20,380 nucleotides of DNA from Proteobacteria bacterium UBA6156 (GTDB lineage Bacteria > Pseudomonadota > Alphaproteobacteria > UBA2136 > UBA6156): positions 1-20,380 of the forward strand of contig DIUO01000009.1 in assembly GCA_002422365.1 (NCBI GenBank), in the 5' to 3' direction. Positions 6,953 to 13,721 of this stretch are shown piece by piece (position 1 is the first letter of the stretch; each line of letters begins with the position of its first letter). The translations under genes and the position numbers were made by a program. The notes under the pieces were generated by a model that made no database searches, was not told the origin of the DNA, and saw nothing but the letters and a program-made list of their open reading frames with translations.

Positions 6953-7139
6953 AGGGGGAGGTTTAGATAGTATTTATAGGAAGTGCTTGGGATGGGTGGG
7001 GGTGTTTATGAACTGAATGTGGCTATGGTTTGGAGAGGTGCCGGATTTGGGTTTGGTCATACGTGGGTTCCGGCCTTCGCCGGAATGGAGGCAAAGCCTC
7101 TTTAAGGGGGCTAAGGCCCCCTTAACCCCCGGTGCGGTG
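6953..7139. mobile_element. Candidate 187-base non-autonomous insertion (repeat copy 2)
   Basis: GCGGTG occurs at 6947-6952 and again at 7134-7139. Removing one copy and the DNA between them restores a sequence that matches the flank of the other locus at 19376-19400 up to the stop codon. The inserted DNA contains the left block (6964-7005) and the 73-base three-hairpin block (7062-7134) shared with copy 1. It encodes no protein. The terminal inverted repeats are poor: the ends share only a G5 run and a TTA. Confidence 0.6.
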
Positions 7140-7149
7140 CTGGAAATGG

Positions 7150-7482
7150 CTAGTGTTCGGTGCTGCCGGTGCCGCGTTCGGTTTGGGTGATTTGCCAGCT
7201 TTGGTTTTCGTCGCCGTCTCCCAGGCGGGTGGTGCGTTGGGTGGTGTGGAAGGTGTCTCCGTTTAAAGTGGACTGGCTGGGGTGGGTTGAATCCTCCTCT
7301 TGCTCTTCGTCCTCGAGTTCTGTGAAGCTGAGGCTGGCTTCGGGCGTGGTGGCGTTTTCGGTTTCGTCGGCGCCGGCGAGGGAGGTGCCGGTGTTGACGT
7401 GGAGAGGGGTGGATTCGTCGAGCGGATTAGGCTTGGGTGGCAGCACGCCATTGGTGACGGGATTTTTGAGTGGGTTGGGCAT
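7150..7482 (-). CDS. Small disordered acidic protein, probable general stress response gene
   Basis: I do not recognise this 110-residue protein. It is hydrophilic, rich in Pro, Thr, Ser, Glu and Asn, and has no hydrophobic segment. It contains an acidic run (ELEDEEQEEDS) and ends ITQTERGTGSTEH. It is predicted to be disordered and cytoplasmic. ATG 7482 (MPNPLKNP) is chosen over the in-frame ATG at 7518 because AGAGGA lies seven bases upstream. A GGAAC-N16-CGTT promoter (7517-7541) lies 35 bases upstream and fits the alphaproteobacterial stress sigma factor EcfG. The locus shares promoter type, ribosome binding site, length and 3' flank with 19398-19733, whose protein carries a similar QTERGPG motif. 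Confidence 0.7.
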   Translation of the reverse strand: MPNPLKNPVTNGVLPPKPNPLDESTPLHVNTGTSLAGADETENATTPEASLSFTELEDEEQEEDSTHPSQSTLNGDTFHTTQRTTRLGDGDENQSWQITQTERGTGSTEH

Positions 7483-7516
7483 GGGTTCCTCTTTCGTTGG
7501 CTCTGTGTGGGGATTC

Positions 7517-7541
7517 AACGTGCGGGAAGGGGGGTGGTTCC
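7517..7541 (-). promoter_or_regulatory. EcfG-type (general stress) promoter
   Basis: On the minus strand GGAAC (7541-7537) and CGTT (7520-7517) are 16 bases apart, an exact match to the published EcfG consensus GGAAC-N16/17-cGTT. The predicted transcript start is about 30 bases before ATG 7482. Confidence 0.7.
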
Positions 7542-7553
7542 GTGGGGATTATC

Positions 7554-7582
7554 TTGACATATGCCACAACTTAGGGTAGTAT
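7554..7582 (+). promoter_or_regulatory. Strong sigma-70-type promoter
   Basis: TTGACA (7554-7559), a 17-base spacer and TAGTAT (7577-7582). This is the best housekeeping promoter in the window. The expected transcript start is near 7589, one or two bases before an ATG. It diverges from the EcfG-type promoter only 13 bases away. Confidence 0.8.
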
Positions 7583-7590
7583 TTATCAGC

Positions 7591-7695
7591 ATGAAGATGA
7601 AGTGGGCGGTGTGGGTTTTGTTTGCTGGTGTGAGCGTTTTGTTCAGCCTGATATGGATGTATGTGTTTAGGGGCTGTACGCCTGATTTGTGCTAG
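7591..7695 (+). CDS. 34-residue single-helix membrane microprotein (or small RNA of about 135 bases)
   Basis: The frame begins MKMKWAVWVLFAG and continues hydrophobic to about residue 26, giving one clear transmembrane helix. It ends RGCTPDLC, a short tail with two cysteines. Positive residues before the helix suggest an N-in topology. The strong promoter just upstream places the transcript start almost exactly at ATG 7591, and no Shine-Dalgarno sequence is visible, so translation would be leaderless. An intrinsic terminator begins 10 bases after the stop. The same unit (about 7589-7725) could instead be a non-coding RNA. The Lys-TM-Cys pattern argues for a protein, but I recognise no family. 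Confidence 0.55.
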   Translation: MKMKWAVWVLFAGVSVLFSLIWMYVFRGCTPDLC

Positions 7696-7704
7696 AAACT
7701 TGTG

Positions 7705-7725
7705 ACCGGCTGAGCCGGTTTTTTT
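7705..7725 (+). terminator. Intrinsic terminator of the microgene
   Basis: ACCGGC/GCCGGT stem with a TGA loop, running into seven T. Confidence 0.9.
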
Positions 7726-7749
7726 ATGGGTTGAGATGGGGGATAAATA

Positions 7750-8208
7750 ATGGATAAATCGAGATTTACTTGGAGCTGGAATACAAGTTTGCTTGCTAAG
7801 GACGCTGAGAAAATTGCGAGAGAACAAGGAGTGAGTGGGGCGTCTGATTTAGATTCTTTCCGACATGCCTATGTATCTGCAAAAGCATCAGAAAAATTTG
7901 GACCGGATACTGCTGCAGCATTAGGTATTGCAAACGAAATTCTTAGTCCTACTAAAGACAATTGGCGCGAGCATATTATAGATTTAAGGAACAATGAATC
8001 GGGCATCAATATTTATGATGTGGTGAGAGCTGAAGCGGCTAAGAAGGCTGAAGAAAAGAAATTAAGTGAAGCCCAAGCTGCACAGTTACAAGAAGAGATG
8101 TTACGAACACGTTTGACGGATGCTGTACGATCAGGTCAGTTAAGCCTGCATACATTGGATGATGTAGGTTTAAAAGATGTGCTCAAAGGTATTCTTAACT
8201 TTTTTTAA
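7750..8208 (+). CDS. Orphan protein with a FRHAY...LRNNESG pattern (possible toxin-associated domain)
   Basis: This 152-residue protein is AT-rich compared with its neighbours and looks acquired. Residues about 34-92 read SDLDSFRHAYVSAKASEKFG, then AAALGIANEIL, then NWREHIIDLRNNESGINIYD. The spacing of RHA, an ANE helix and a DLxNNxxG motif recalls DUF6973-like domains found alone or at the ends of polymorphic toxins; I make that link from memory and hold it loosely. The rest is a charged helix (AEAAKKAEEKKLSEAQAAQLQEEM) followed by a short C-terminal region. There is no signal peptide or membrane segment. ATG 7750 has GGGGGAT upstream. It may be read through from the microgene promoter, and it converges on topA. 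No immunity gene is obvious. Confidence 0.75.
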   Translation: MDKSRFTWSWNTSLLAKDAEKIAREQGVSGASDLDSFRHAYVSAKASEKFGPDTAAALGIANEILSPTKDNWREHIIDLRNNESGINIYDVVRAEAAKKAEEKKLSEAQAAQLQEEMLRTRLTDAVRSGQLSLHTLDDVGLKDVLKGILNFF

Positions 8209-8216
8209 AATCATCA

Positions 8217-8252
8217 TAACAAAGGCGGGGTGACCCGCCTTTGTTATTTTTT
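8217..8252. terminator. Terminator shared by the 7750 gene and topA
   Basis: Thirteen-pair perfect stem (TAACAAAGGCGGG with its complement) and a GTGA loop. Six T follow on the plus strand; the minus-strand side has a poorer T-run. The topA stop codon (8244-8246) lies inside one arm. Confidence 0.9.
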
Positions 8253-10565
8253 AGGTGCGCGTTTGGCGGGGGGTTTTTTGGGGGTTGAGGTGGCCTTTTT
8301 TGCGGGTGCTTTGGCTTTGGTGGTTGCTTTAGTGGTTGCCTTGGCAGCGGGCTTTTTGGCGGCTTTGGCGGCGGCTTTTTTGGCGGCTGCGGCGTCTTTA
8401 CCTTTTGTGAACCTTGCGCGGAAGGCGGCGGTGGCGTCGGCGGCCTCCTGGTTGTCGTTCCAGTCGCACTCCGGCTGCGGGCAGCGGTGCCATTCGCCGT
8501 ATTTTTTGCTCACCTTTTTGCCGACCAGGGGCCAGTGGCATTTGGGGCAGGGTTGTTGCACGGGTTCATCCCACATAGCCCCCGTGCACTGCGGGTAGCG
8601 CGAGCAGCCGTAGAAGGTTTTGCCCATGCGGGAGGTGCGCTTGAGCAGCGTGCCGCCCTCTTTGGTACCGCAGACGGGGCAGGGGATGCCGGTATCTTCG
8701 GCGGCGGAGGGGCCGGTTTCGGACTTTTCGATATACTTACATTCCGGGTAGCCGGAGCAGGCCTTGAATTTGCCGTATTTGCCGAGGCGCCAGACGAGCT
8801 CGTGCTTGTTGCATTCTGGGCAGGTTTCGCCAGTGGCTTCGGTGGTGACGTCGGACCGTTTGACGGACTCGGTTTTTTCTTCCGCCAGGGCTTTGAAGGG
8901 GCCCCAGAAGGCGCGTAGGGTGGGCTTCCAGTCGTGCTCGCCGCGGGCGATGGCGTCGAGGTCGTCTTCCAGATTCGCCGTAAAGTTATAATCCACGTAC
9001 TTCTCGAAGTGTTGGGTGAGGAATTTGTTGACGACGCGGCCGACGTCTTCCGGGAAGAAGCGCTTTTGCTCCAGCCGGACGTAGCCACGGTCTTGCAGCG
9101 TGCTGATGATGCTGGCGTAGGTGGAAGGGCGGCCGATGCCGTATTCTTCCAATGCCTTCACCAGTGTGGCTTCGGTAAAGCGGGGCGGGGGCTGGGTGAA
9201 GTGTTGCTCGGTATCGATACTGCGGGTGGTGAGGGTGTCGCCTTCGGTTACTTGGGGGAGGATGTTCTCGTCGTCGTCGCTGGCGTTGTCGTCTTTGCCC
9301 TCTTGGTACACGCTGAGGAAGCCCGGGAAGATGATGACGGAGCCGGTGGCGCGGAAGGTGTTTTTACGGTCGGGGGACTCGATGGTGATGGTGGTTTGTT
9401 CAAGCCGCGCAGGAGTCATTTGGCTGGCGACGGTGCGCTGCCAGATGAGGTTGTAGAGGCGGGCCTGGTCGTCTTCTAAATGCAATTTACCCGGAATGTT
9501 GGCGGGGGAGGTGGGGCGGATGGCTTCGTGGGCCTCTTGCGCATTTTTCGACTTGGATTTGTAGGTGTTGGGGGCGCCAGGCAGGTAGTTGGCGCCGTAT
9601 TTGCTGTGGATGAGGTCGCGCAGGTTGGCCACCGCTTCGTTTGCCAAATTCACGCTGTCGGTACGCATGTAGGTGATGTGACCGGCCTCGTACAGGCGTT
9701 GGGCGGTTTGCATGGTGCGGCGGGCGGCGAAGCCGAGCTTGCGCGCGGCCTCTTGCTGCAAAGTGCTGGTGATGAAGGGCGGGGCGGGGTAACGGCGTTT
9801 GTCGGCTTTTTCTAATGCCGCGACCTTGTAGGACAGCGGCTGGAGGGTGGTTTGGGCCGAGGTGGCTTGGGCTTCGGTGACGAAGCTGAATTTTTCGACT
9901 TTGTCGCCGAGGTAGGCGACAAGGTTGCTGGGCAGGGGCTTGCCGTCCTTCGTGCTGAAGTTGCCGTGGATGGTCCAGTACTCTTCGGCTTTGAAGGCTT
10001 CGATGGCGTCTTCCCTCTCGGCAATAAGGCGCAGCGCCACCGACTGCACGCGGCCTGCGGAGAGGCCGCCTTTCACCTTGCGCCAGAGGACGGGGCTAAG
10101 GGTGAAGCCCACGAGATAATCCAGCGCGCGGCGTGCCTGCTGGGCGTTGATGAGGTTGAGCGCCAACGCCTTGGGGTGGGCCATGGCGTGTTGGACGGCG
10201 GATTTGGTGATTTCGGTATATGTAACCCGATGGACGTGGAGGGCGGCGGCTTTTTTGGGGTCGCGGCGTTTGATTTCTTCCCACACGTGCCAGGCGATGG
10301 CTTCCCCTTCGCGGTCGGGGTCGGTTGCCAGATAGAGGGTGTCGGCTTCTTTCAGCGCTTGCATGATGCCCTTCAAGGTTTTCTCGGAGGCGGCATCGCT
10401 GACTTTATAGTGCATGGCGAAGTCGTTATCGGGTTCGACTGCTTTTTCTTTACTGGGGAGGTCCCTCACGTGGCCATAAGAAGCCAGCACTTTGTAACCT
10501 TTGCCCAAATACCCTTCTATGGTTTTGGCTTTTGCGGGGGACTCGACGATAATCAGGGCGCTCAT
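8244..10565 (-). CDS. topA: DNA topoisomerase I (type IA)
   Basis: TopA relaxes negative supercoils through a tyrosine-linked single-strand break. The 773-residue protein starts with the Toprim domain (MSALIIVESPAKAKTIEGYL, Glu8; acidic motif DPDRE at 82-86). The gate domains follow, with SAGRVQSVALRL near 170-180 and catalytic Tyr299 in GHITYMRTDS. Three C-terminal four-cysteine zinc motifs follow (CPECNKHE, CPVCGTKEGG and CPKCHWPL regions). The last 50 or so residues are a Lys/Ala/Pro-rich tail ending PPAKRAPKK, common in alphaproteobacterial TopA and likely to bind DNA. ATG 10565 is the natural Toprim start, although no strong ribosome binding site precedes it. Confidence 0.97.
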   Translation of the reverse strand: MSALIIVESPAKAKTIEGYLGKGYKVLASYGHVRDLPSKEKAVEPDNDFAMHYKVSDAASEKTLKGIMQALKEADTLYLATDPDREGEAIAWHVWEEIKRRDPKKAAALHVHRVTYTEITKSAVQHAMAHPKALALNLINAQQARRALDYLVGFTLSPVLWRKVKGGLSAGRVQSVALRLIAEREDAIEAFKAEEYWTIHGNFSTKDGKPLPSNLVAYLGDKVEKFSFVTEAQATSAQTTLQPLSYKVAALEKADKRRYPAPPFITSTLQQEAARKLGFAARRTMQTAQRLYEAGHITYMRTDSVNLANEAVANLRDLIHSKYGANYLPGAPNTYKSKSKNAQEAHEAIRPTSPANIPGKLHLEDDQARLYNLIWQRTVASQMTPARLEQTTITIESPDRKNTFRATGSVIIFPGFLSVYQEGKDDNASDDDENILPQVTEGDTLTTRSIDTEQHFTQPPPRFTEATLVKALEEYGIGRPSTYASIISTLQDRGYVRLEQKRFFPEDVGRVVNKFLTQHFEKYVDYNFTANLEDDLDAIARGEHDWKPTLRAFWGPFKALAEEKTESVKRSDVTTEATGETCPECNKHELVWRLGKYGKFKACSGYPECKYIEKSETGPSAAEDTGIPCPVCGTKEGGTLLKRTSRMGKTFYGCSRYPQCTGAMWDEPVQQPCPKCHWPLVGKKVSKKYGEWHRCPQPECDWNDNQEAADATAAFRARFTKGKDAAAAKKAAAKAAKKPAAKATTKATTKAKAPAKKATSTPKKPPAKRAPKK

Positions 10566-10662
10566 GGCTATAGGTGGTGCTGCATATTTGGCGTTGTGTC
10601 AACGGGGTTTACCTGCGCGTAGGTGCGTGCGTGGGCAGGGGCGTGCGTGAGGGGGGAGTGTT

Positions 10663-11010
10663 TTAGGATATGCGGGCCTGAGCCTGCATGGTTTGCACGG
10701 CTTGGTAAAGGCGCGGAAGGTGATCGGTAATGACGGCCCAGATGATGGGGTCGGCAATTTTGTGATATTCGTGACGAAGGATGTTACCGATGCCACGGAT
10801 TTGAGCCCATGGAATTTCCGGCTGGGTGGCGATCAGGTCGTCTGGCAGGTGCCGTGAGGCTTCGGAAATGATTTCCAGCGCGCGTTGGCTGGCGAGACGC
10901 AGGAGCCAGTCGTTACGATATTCAGTGAGTGTTTTACCATGTGTGGCTGCCAGAATGTGGGTGAGAGCCTCGTGCATTTCGGCCAATACGGGTGCTGCGC
11001 TGCGCCCCAT
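10663..11010 (-). CDS. hepT: HepT-like (DUF86) HEPN toxin
   Basis: HEPN-domain HepT proteins are RNase-type toxins paired with MntA nucleotidyltransferases. This protein has 115 residues, normal for DUF86. The conserved region is IRGIGNILRHEYHKI (residues 71-85), with R72, N76, R79, H80 and Y82. The classical HEPN motif is RNxxxH; here the first Arg position reads Gly (GIGN), a variant I recall from a DUF86 subgroup. Activity may therefore differ from that of Shewanella HepT. The gene starts two bases after the mntA-like stop, indicating one bicistronic unit with the antitoxin first. No separate promoter is seen. Confidence 0.8.
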   Translation of the reverse strand: MGRSAAPVLAEMHEALTHILAATHGKTLTEYRNDWLLRLASQRALEIISEASRHLPDDLIATQPEIPWAQIRGIGNILRHEYHKIADPIIWAVITDHLPRLYQAVQTMQAQARIS

Positions 11011-11012
11011 GG

Positions 11013-11309
11013 CTAGAACACTTGTACTGCGGACTGTTCGATATCCGCCTTGAGCAGTGGGTGCAGGCTGTCGCGCGTGGTGATATCGACAGGTTGGCTG
11101 AAGAGTGATTCCAGCTGTTGTTTGATGCCGACGAGTTCGATGAGGGAAAAGCCACTTTGGGGATCGTAATCGAGGAAGAGATCGATATCGCTGCCCGCAT
11201 GGGCCTTGTTGTGTGCGACGGAGCCAAACAAGTAGAGTGCCGTGACGCCCATGGCCCGCAGGGATGCTGCGGTTTTACGGAGTTCGGCCAGTGTTGTCGC
11301 TTGATTCAT
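11013..11309 (-). CDS. mntA: MntA-like nucleotidyltransferase antitoxin
   Basis: MntA antitoxins inactivate HepT by adding AMP to a tyrosine. The 98-residue protein has the minimal nucleotidyltransferase signature GS-x10-DxD: FGS at residues 28-30 and DID at 41-43 (LFGSVAHNKAHAGSDIDLFL). The Tyr target region in the HepT partner (HEYHK) is present. ATG 11309 has AAGG about nine bases upstream. The gene sits immediately before hepT in the usual antitoxin-toxin order. It could equally be annotated as an unclassified DNA polymerase beta-like domain protein, but the neighbour supports MntA. Confidence 0.85.
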   Translation of the reverse strand: MNQATTLAELRKTAASLRAMGVTALYLFGSVAHNKAHAGSDIDLFLDYDPQSGFSLIELVGIKQQLESLFSQPVDITTRDSLHPLLKADIEQSAVQVF

Positions 11310-11359
11310 GCTTTTACCTTATGAAAGACTGCACAAATAATCCAGCAGGTTGTGGTGAG

Positions 11360-11947
11360 TTACTGGGCGAGGGACTCGGAGCCGCCGGAGCCTTTGGCGC
11401 TGATGAGATAATAGACATCGTCGGTGGGGCCGGGCACGAACTCGATACGGTAGGTGCCGCTGTTGGCGGTGCTGGTGCTGTCGAGAGTTTTGTCGACCTC
11501 GGCTGCGATGCTGTCTTTTACCTTAGTGAGTTTGAGCCAGGTGGCGCAGATGCCGCCGCCGGAGCATTCGACCGGAGGGACGCCGGCGACGTCTTGCCGG
11601 CCTTCGACAAAGCTATAGGTGCCGTATTGGCGGGATTTGTCGGTGAGCATGCCATCGAGATAGGGGCCACCCCAGCCGGAAAAGCCGGTGTCGTTGTCGA
11701 TGAGGTCCATGAAGCGGGTGGTGTGCTCGCCGGTGCCTAAGTGGAACTCGGTATAGGCTTTTTTGATGTTGGTGAACTCGGTGACCATAGCCGTGGTGCC
11801 CGCCTGGCTGAAGACGTTGATGGCCGAGACGCCCGCCACCACCGAGAGGATGCCGAAGATGGCGAGGGCGATGCGGGCATCTAGCCCGAACATGGCGCCG
11901 GATTGGGAGGTGAGGGAGGTGAGGAGAGGGGAGAAATGTTTTTGCAT
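11360..11947 (-). CDS. Pilin-like membrane-anchored protein
   Basis: The 195 residues begin with a polar stretch, then a hydrophobic helix (FGLDARIALAIFGILSVVAG, about residues 20-42). An amphipathic continuation (TEFTNIKKAYTEFH) leads to a Gly/Thr/Ser-rich soluble domain. Two cysteines are close together (CSGGGIC), and the end is GSGGSESLAQ. The helix-then-amphipathic layout is like type IV pilins and pseudopilins, but a clear prepilin peptidase site (G/FxxxE) is missing, so the class is tentative. Starts at 11947 (MQKHF) and 11893 (MFGLDAR) are both possible; neither has a good ribosome binding site. It has no other pilus gene beside it. Confidence 0.6.
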   Translation of the reverse strand: MQKHFSPLLTSLTSQSGAMFGLDARIALAIFGILSVVAGVSAINVFSQAGTTAMVTEFTNIKKAYTEFHLGTGEHTTRFMDLIDNDTGFSGWGGPYLDGMLTDKSRQYGTYSFVEGRQDVAGVPPVECSGGGICATWLKLTKVKDSIAAEVDKTLDSTSTANSGTYRIEFVPGPTDDVYYLISAKGSGGSESLAQ

Positions 11948-12047
11948 GGGGGCAGTGTAGGGGATGGGGGGGCAGATGGGAATTGTATGGCGTTATGTTT
12001 GGGGGTAAGGTGTGGGGTATCTGCAACGGAACACTTGGGGTAAAATC

Positions 12048-12395
12048 ATGTTTACTAAATTAAAACCTTTGATGGCGCCAATGCCGCTTGCCTTGGTGGT
12101 TGCTTCAATGATCGAGATGCTGGAGAACCTTGCTAGCGGCAGATATTGGATTGCTGTCGGGCTGATGTCGTTCGTGGCGACTATCGTGCTGACCTTGACG
12201 GAATGGGAAGAGCACTGGTGGGACGACTTCTCGGTTTCCGGTATAGCGGCCATGAGTGTTTTGGCTCTTTTGCTAGGGGAAGGGTGGAGCTACAATTTAT
12301 TCATCGGCCTCTCTGCCTTTCTGGCGGTGTTTACGTGCCTGACAGGTATTGAAAAATATTTGAAAGTTGGGCGTCAACGCATAAATTCCGAATAA
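12048..12395 (+). CDS. Integral membrane protein, unknown function
   Basis: I do not recognise this 115-residue protein. It has about four hydrophobic segments: residues 10-22, 32-51, 63-78 and 83-101. A Trp/Glu/Asp-rich loop (EWEEHWWDD, 52-60) separates the second and third. ATG 12048 (MFTKLKPL) is preferred to the in-frame ATG at 12012; a weak GGGGT lies upstream. It converges with the cytochrome c gene on a shared hairpin. It is slightly AT-richer than the neighbouring genes. Confidence 0.65.
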   Translation: MFTKLKPLMAPMPLALVVASMIEMLENLASGRYWIAVGLMSFVATIVLTLTEWEEHWWDDFSVSGIAAMSVLALLLGEGWSYNLFIGLSAFLAVFTCLTGIEKYLKVGRQRINSE

Positions 12396-12420
12396 GTAGG
12401 CGGCCCGGTGGGCCGCCTAC
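12396..12420. terminator. Hairpin between two convergent genes
   Basis: Perfect 11-pair stem (GTAGGCGGCCC with its complement) and a GGT loop, placed between convergent stop codons. T-runs are short on both sides (TTTT at 12426-12429), so it may be a moderate bidirectional terminator. Confidence 0.7.
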
Positions 12421-12435
12421 GGGCGTTTTGGGGGG

Positions 12436-12963
12436 TTATTTGAGGGTTTCGAGGTAGGCCAGGAGGTCGGCGCGTTCGGCGGGTTTTTTGATGCCGTTGA
12501 ACTGCATTTTGGTGCCGGGGACGTATTCTTTCGGGCTTTCTAAGTACGCGTTCAGGTGCTCTTTGTCCCAGGTGCCGAACTCGGCCTTTTTGGCGACCAT
12601 GGCGCTGGAGTAGGCGAAGCCGTTGATATGCGCCACCGAGGCGCCGACGATGCCCCAGAGGTTGGGGCCGGTGCGGTTGGCGCCGCCGTTCTCGAACGTG
12701 TGGCAGGCTTTGCACTTGGCGGCAACTTTCATGCCGTTTTCGACATTGGCGATGTAGGTTGTGGAGTCGAAGGCGGGTTCGGCGGCCTTTGGCGTGCTGG
12801 CGGCGGTGGAGGAGGCGTCTTCGGCGCCGGCGACGATGATGTGGGGGGCCTCGGCATGCGGCAGCATGCTGCCGGTGAGGATATAGGTGCCGCCGAAATA
12901 GACGACCGCGAGGAGGTCGGCGGCAATGACCGTGCTGATGAAACCACGGGTGAGAAGGTTCAT
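12436..12963 (-). CDS. Membrane-anchored class I cytochrome c
   Basis: This is an electron carrier between the bc1 complex and terminal oxidase, in the style of CycM/c552. From ATG 12963 it has 175 residues. An N-terminal anchor helix (about residues 7-30) is followed by an Ala/Ser/Pro-rich linker (about 45-65). The haem domain then has CKACH (Cys84, Cys87, His88) and GPNLWGIVG. Met153 in PGTKMQFNGIKKPAERADLLAYL is the likely sixth ligand. The haem domain faces the periplasm. An in-frame upstream ATG (13020) would add a charged stretch before the anchor and is rejected. The gene is divergent from rpmH, with about 225 bases between starts. Confidence 0.92.
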   Translation of the reverse strand: MNLLTRGFISTVIAADLLAVVYFGGTYILTGSMLPHAEAPHIIVAGAEDASSTAASTPKAAEPAFDSTTYIANVENGMKVAAKCKACHTFENGGANRTGPNLWGIVGASVAHINGFAYSSAMVAKKAEFGTWDKEHLNAYLESPKEYVPGTKMQFNGIKKPAERADLLAYLETLK

Positions 12964-13189
12964 GGGGGGTGCCCTTTTATTGCTATGCCTGCGTGCGCCG
13001 GGGCACGCCGATGAGGGCAACCTAAGCGTGCGGGGGGGAGGGAGTCAAGCCGCAAACGCAATTTTGGGGTTGACGCCGGGGTGGCAATGTGGCAAACGCG
13101 CCCTGAGATGGGCCAACATGCCTGCACCCCGTGCAAGCACCCCCTGGCCAACACAACGGAATTAACAGACGGAACGCGAAGGAGCCGAC

Positions 13190-13354
13190 ATGGCCACGAA
13201 ACGTACTTATCAGCCCAGCAATGTGGTGAAAAAGCGCAGCTGCGGCTTTAGAGCCCGCATGAAGACCAGTGACGGCCAAAAGGTGCTGAAACGCCGCCGT
13301 GCCGCTGGCCGCAAGCGCCTGACCACCGCGCCGTTTGCGCAGTATCAGCGCTAG
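13190..13354 (+). CDS. rpmH: 50S ribosomal protein L34
   Basis: This is a small basic protein of the large subunit. It has 54 residues, starting MATKRTYQPSNVVKKRSCGF, with the L34 signature RTYQPSN and the basic C-terminal run KVLKRRRAAGRKRL. L34 is usually about 44 residues, and this one carries a short extra tail (TTAPFAQYQR), seen in some alphaproteobacteria. The start has GAAGGAG upstream. It heads the rpmH-rnpA-yidD-DUF2585-yidC cluster, with the rnpA start 13 bases after its stop. Confidence 0.97.
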   Translation: MATKRTYQPSNVVKKRSCGFRARMKTSDGQKVLKRRRAAGRKRLTTAPFAQYQR

Positions 13355-13367
13355 GCTGAGGCTTGAT

Positions 13368-13721
13368 ATGGCGGTGCAGGTGCGTCGCCTGATGAAGCGG
13401 CAGGATTTTGTCGATTGTAAACTGGGTCGGAGGGTTCCGACCCAGTCTTTTGTTATACAGGTGCTGGAAAAGCCTGAAGAAGCCGGGCTGGGTGTGGGGT
13501 TTACCACCAGCAGCGCCGCCGTGGGCAACGCCGTGGCCCGCAACCGGGCGCGGCGCAGGCTGAAGGCCGTGTTTGATGAGGTGTGCCGCCTTAACCCTGC
13601 CGCCGCCGGGCAGGGGCTGTGGCTGGTGATTGTGGCGAAGGCTCCGATATTAAAAATTGAGCATGCGTATTTGCTGAAAGATATGCGCAAAGCGTTGGCT
13701 GAAGCCGGAGTGAGCTGCTGA
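13368..13721 (+). CDS. rnpA: RNase P protein component
   Basis: RnpA is the protein cofactor of RNase P, which trims tRNA 5' ends. It is 117 residues from ATG 13368. The family RNR signature is present (VGNAVARNRARRRLKAVFDE), preceded by GVGFTTSSAAVGNAVARN and an N-terminal RLMKRQDF. ATG 13368 is chosen because GAGG lies seven bases upstream and the protein then has the usual length; an ATG at 13335 overlaps rpmH. The stop overlaps the yidD start by one base (TGATG), implying coupling. Confidence 0.95.
   Translation: MAVQVRRLMKRQDFVDCKLGRRVPTQSFVIQVLEKPEEAGLGVGFTTSSAAVGNAVARNRARRRLKAVFDEVCRLNPAAAGQGLWLVIVAKAPILKIEHAYLLKDMRKALAEAGVSC

Noticed and set aside
6527..7149. A CRISPR array or rRNA/tRNA gene in the repeat-rich gap
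   Set aside because: The repeats are only two copies, of unequal length and with internal hairpins; no spacer periodicity and no tRNA-like cloverleaf is visible.
9852..10622. Long plus-strand frames opposite topA (also 8934-9479 and 8230-8598)
   Set aside because: They mirror the topA codons and give Gly/Phe/Val-rich products with no recognisable domain.
12028..12052. GGAAC-N16-TGTT on the plus strand, resembling an EcfG promoter
   Set aside because: The -10 would overlap the ATG of the 12048 gene, so transcription would start inside it. Probably coincidence.
13335..13367. Upstream rnpA start overlapping rpmH
   Set aside because: The ATG at 13368 has a proper ribosome binding site and gives the usual RnpA length.
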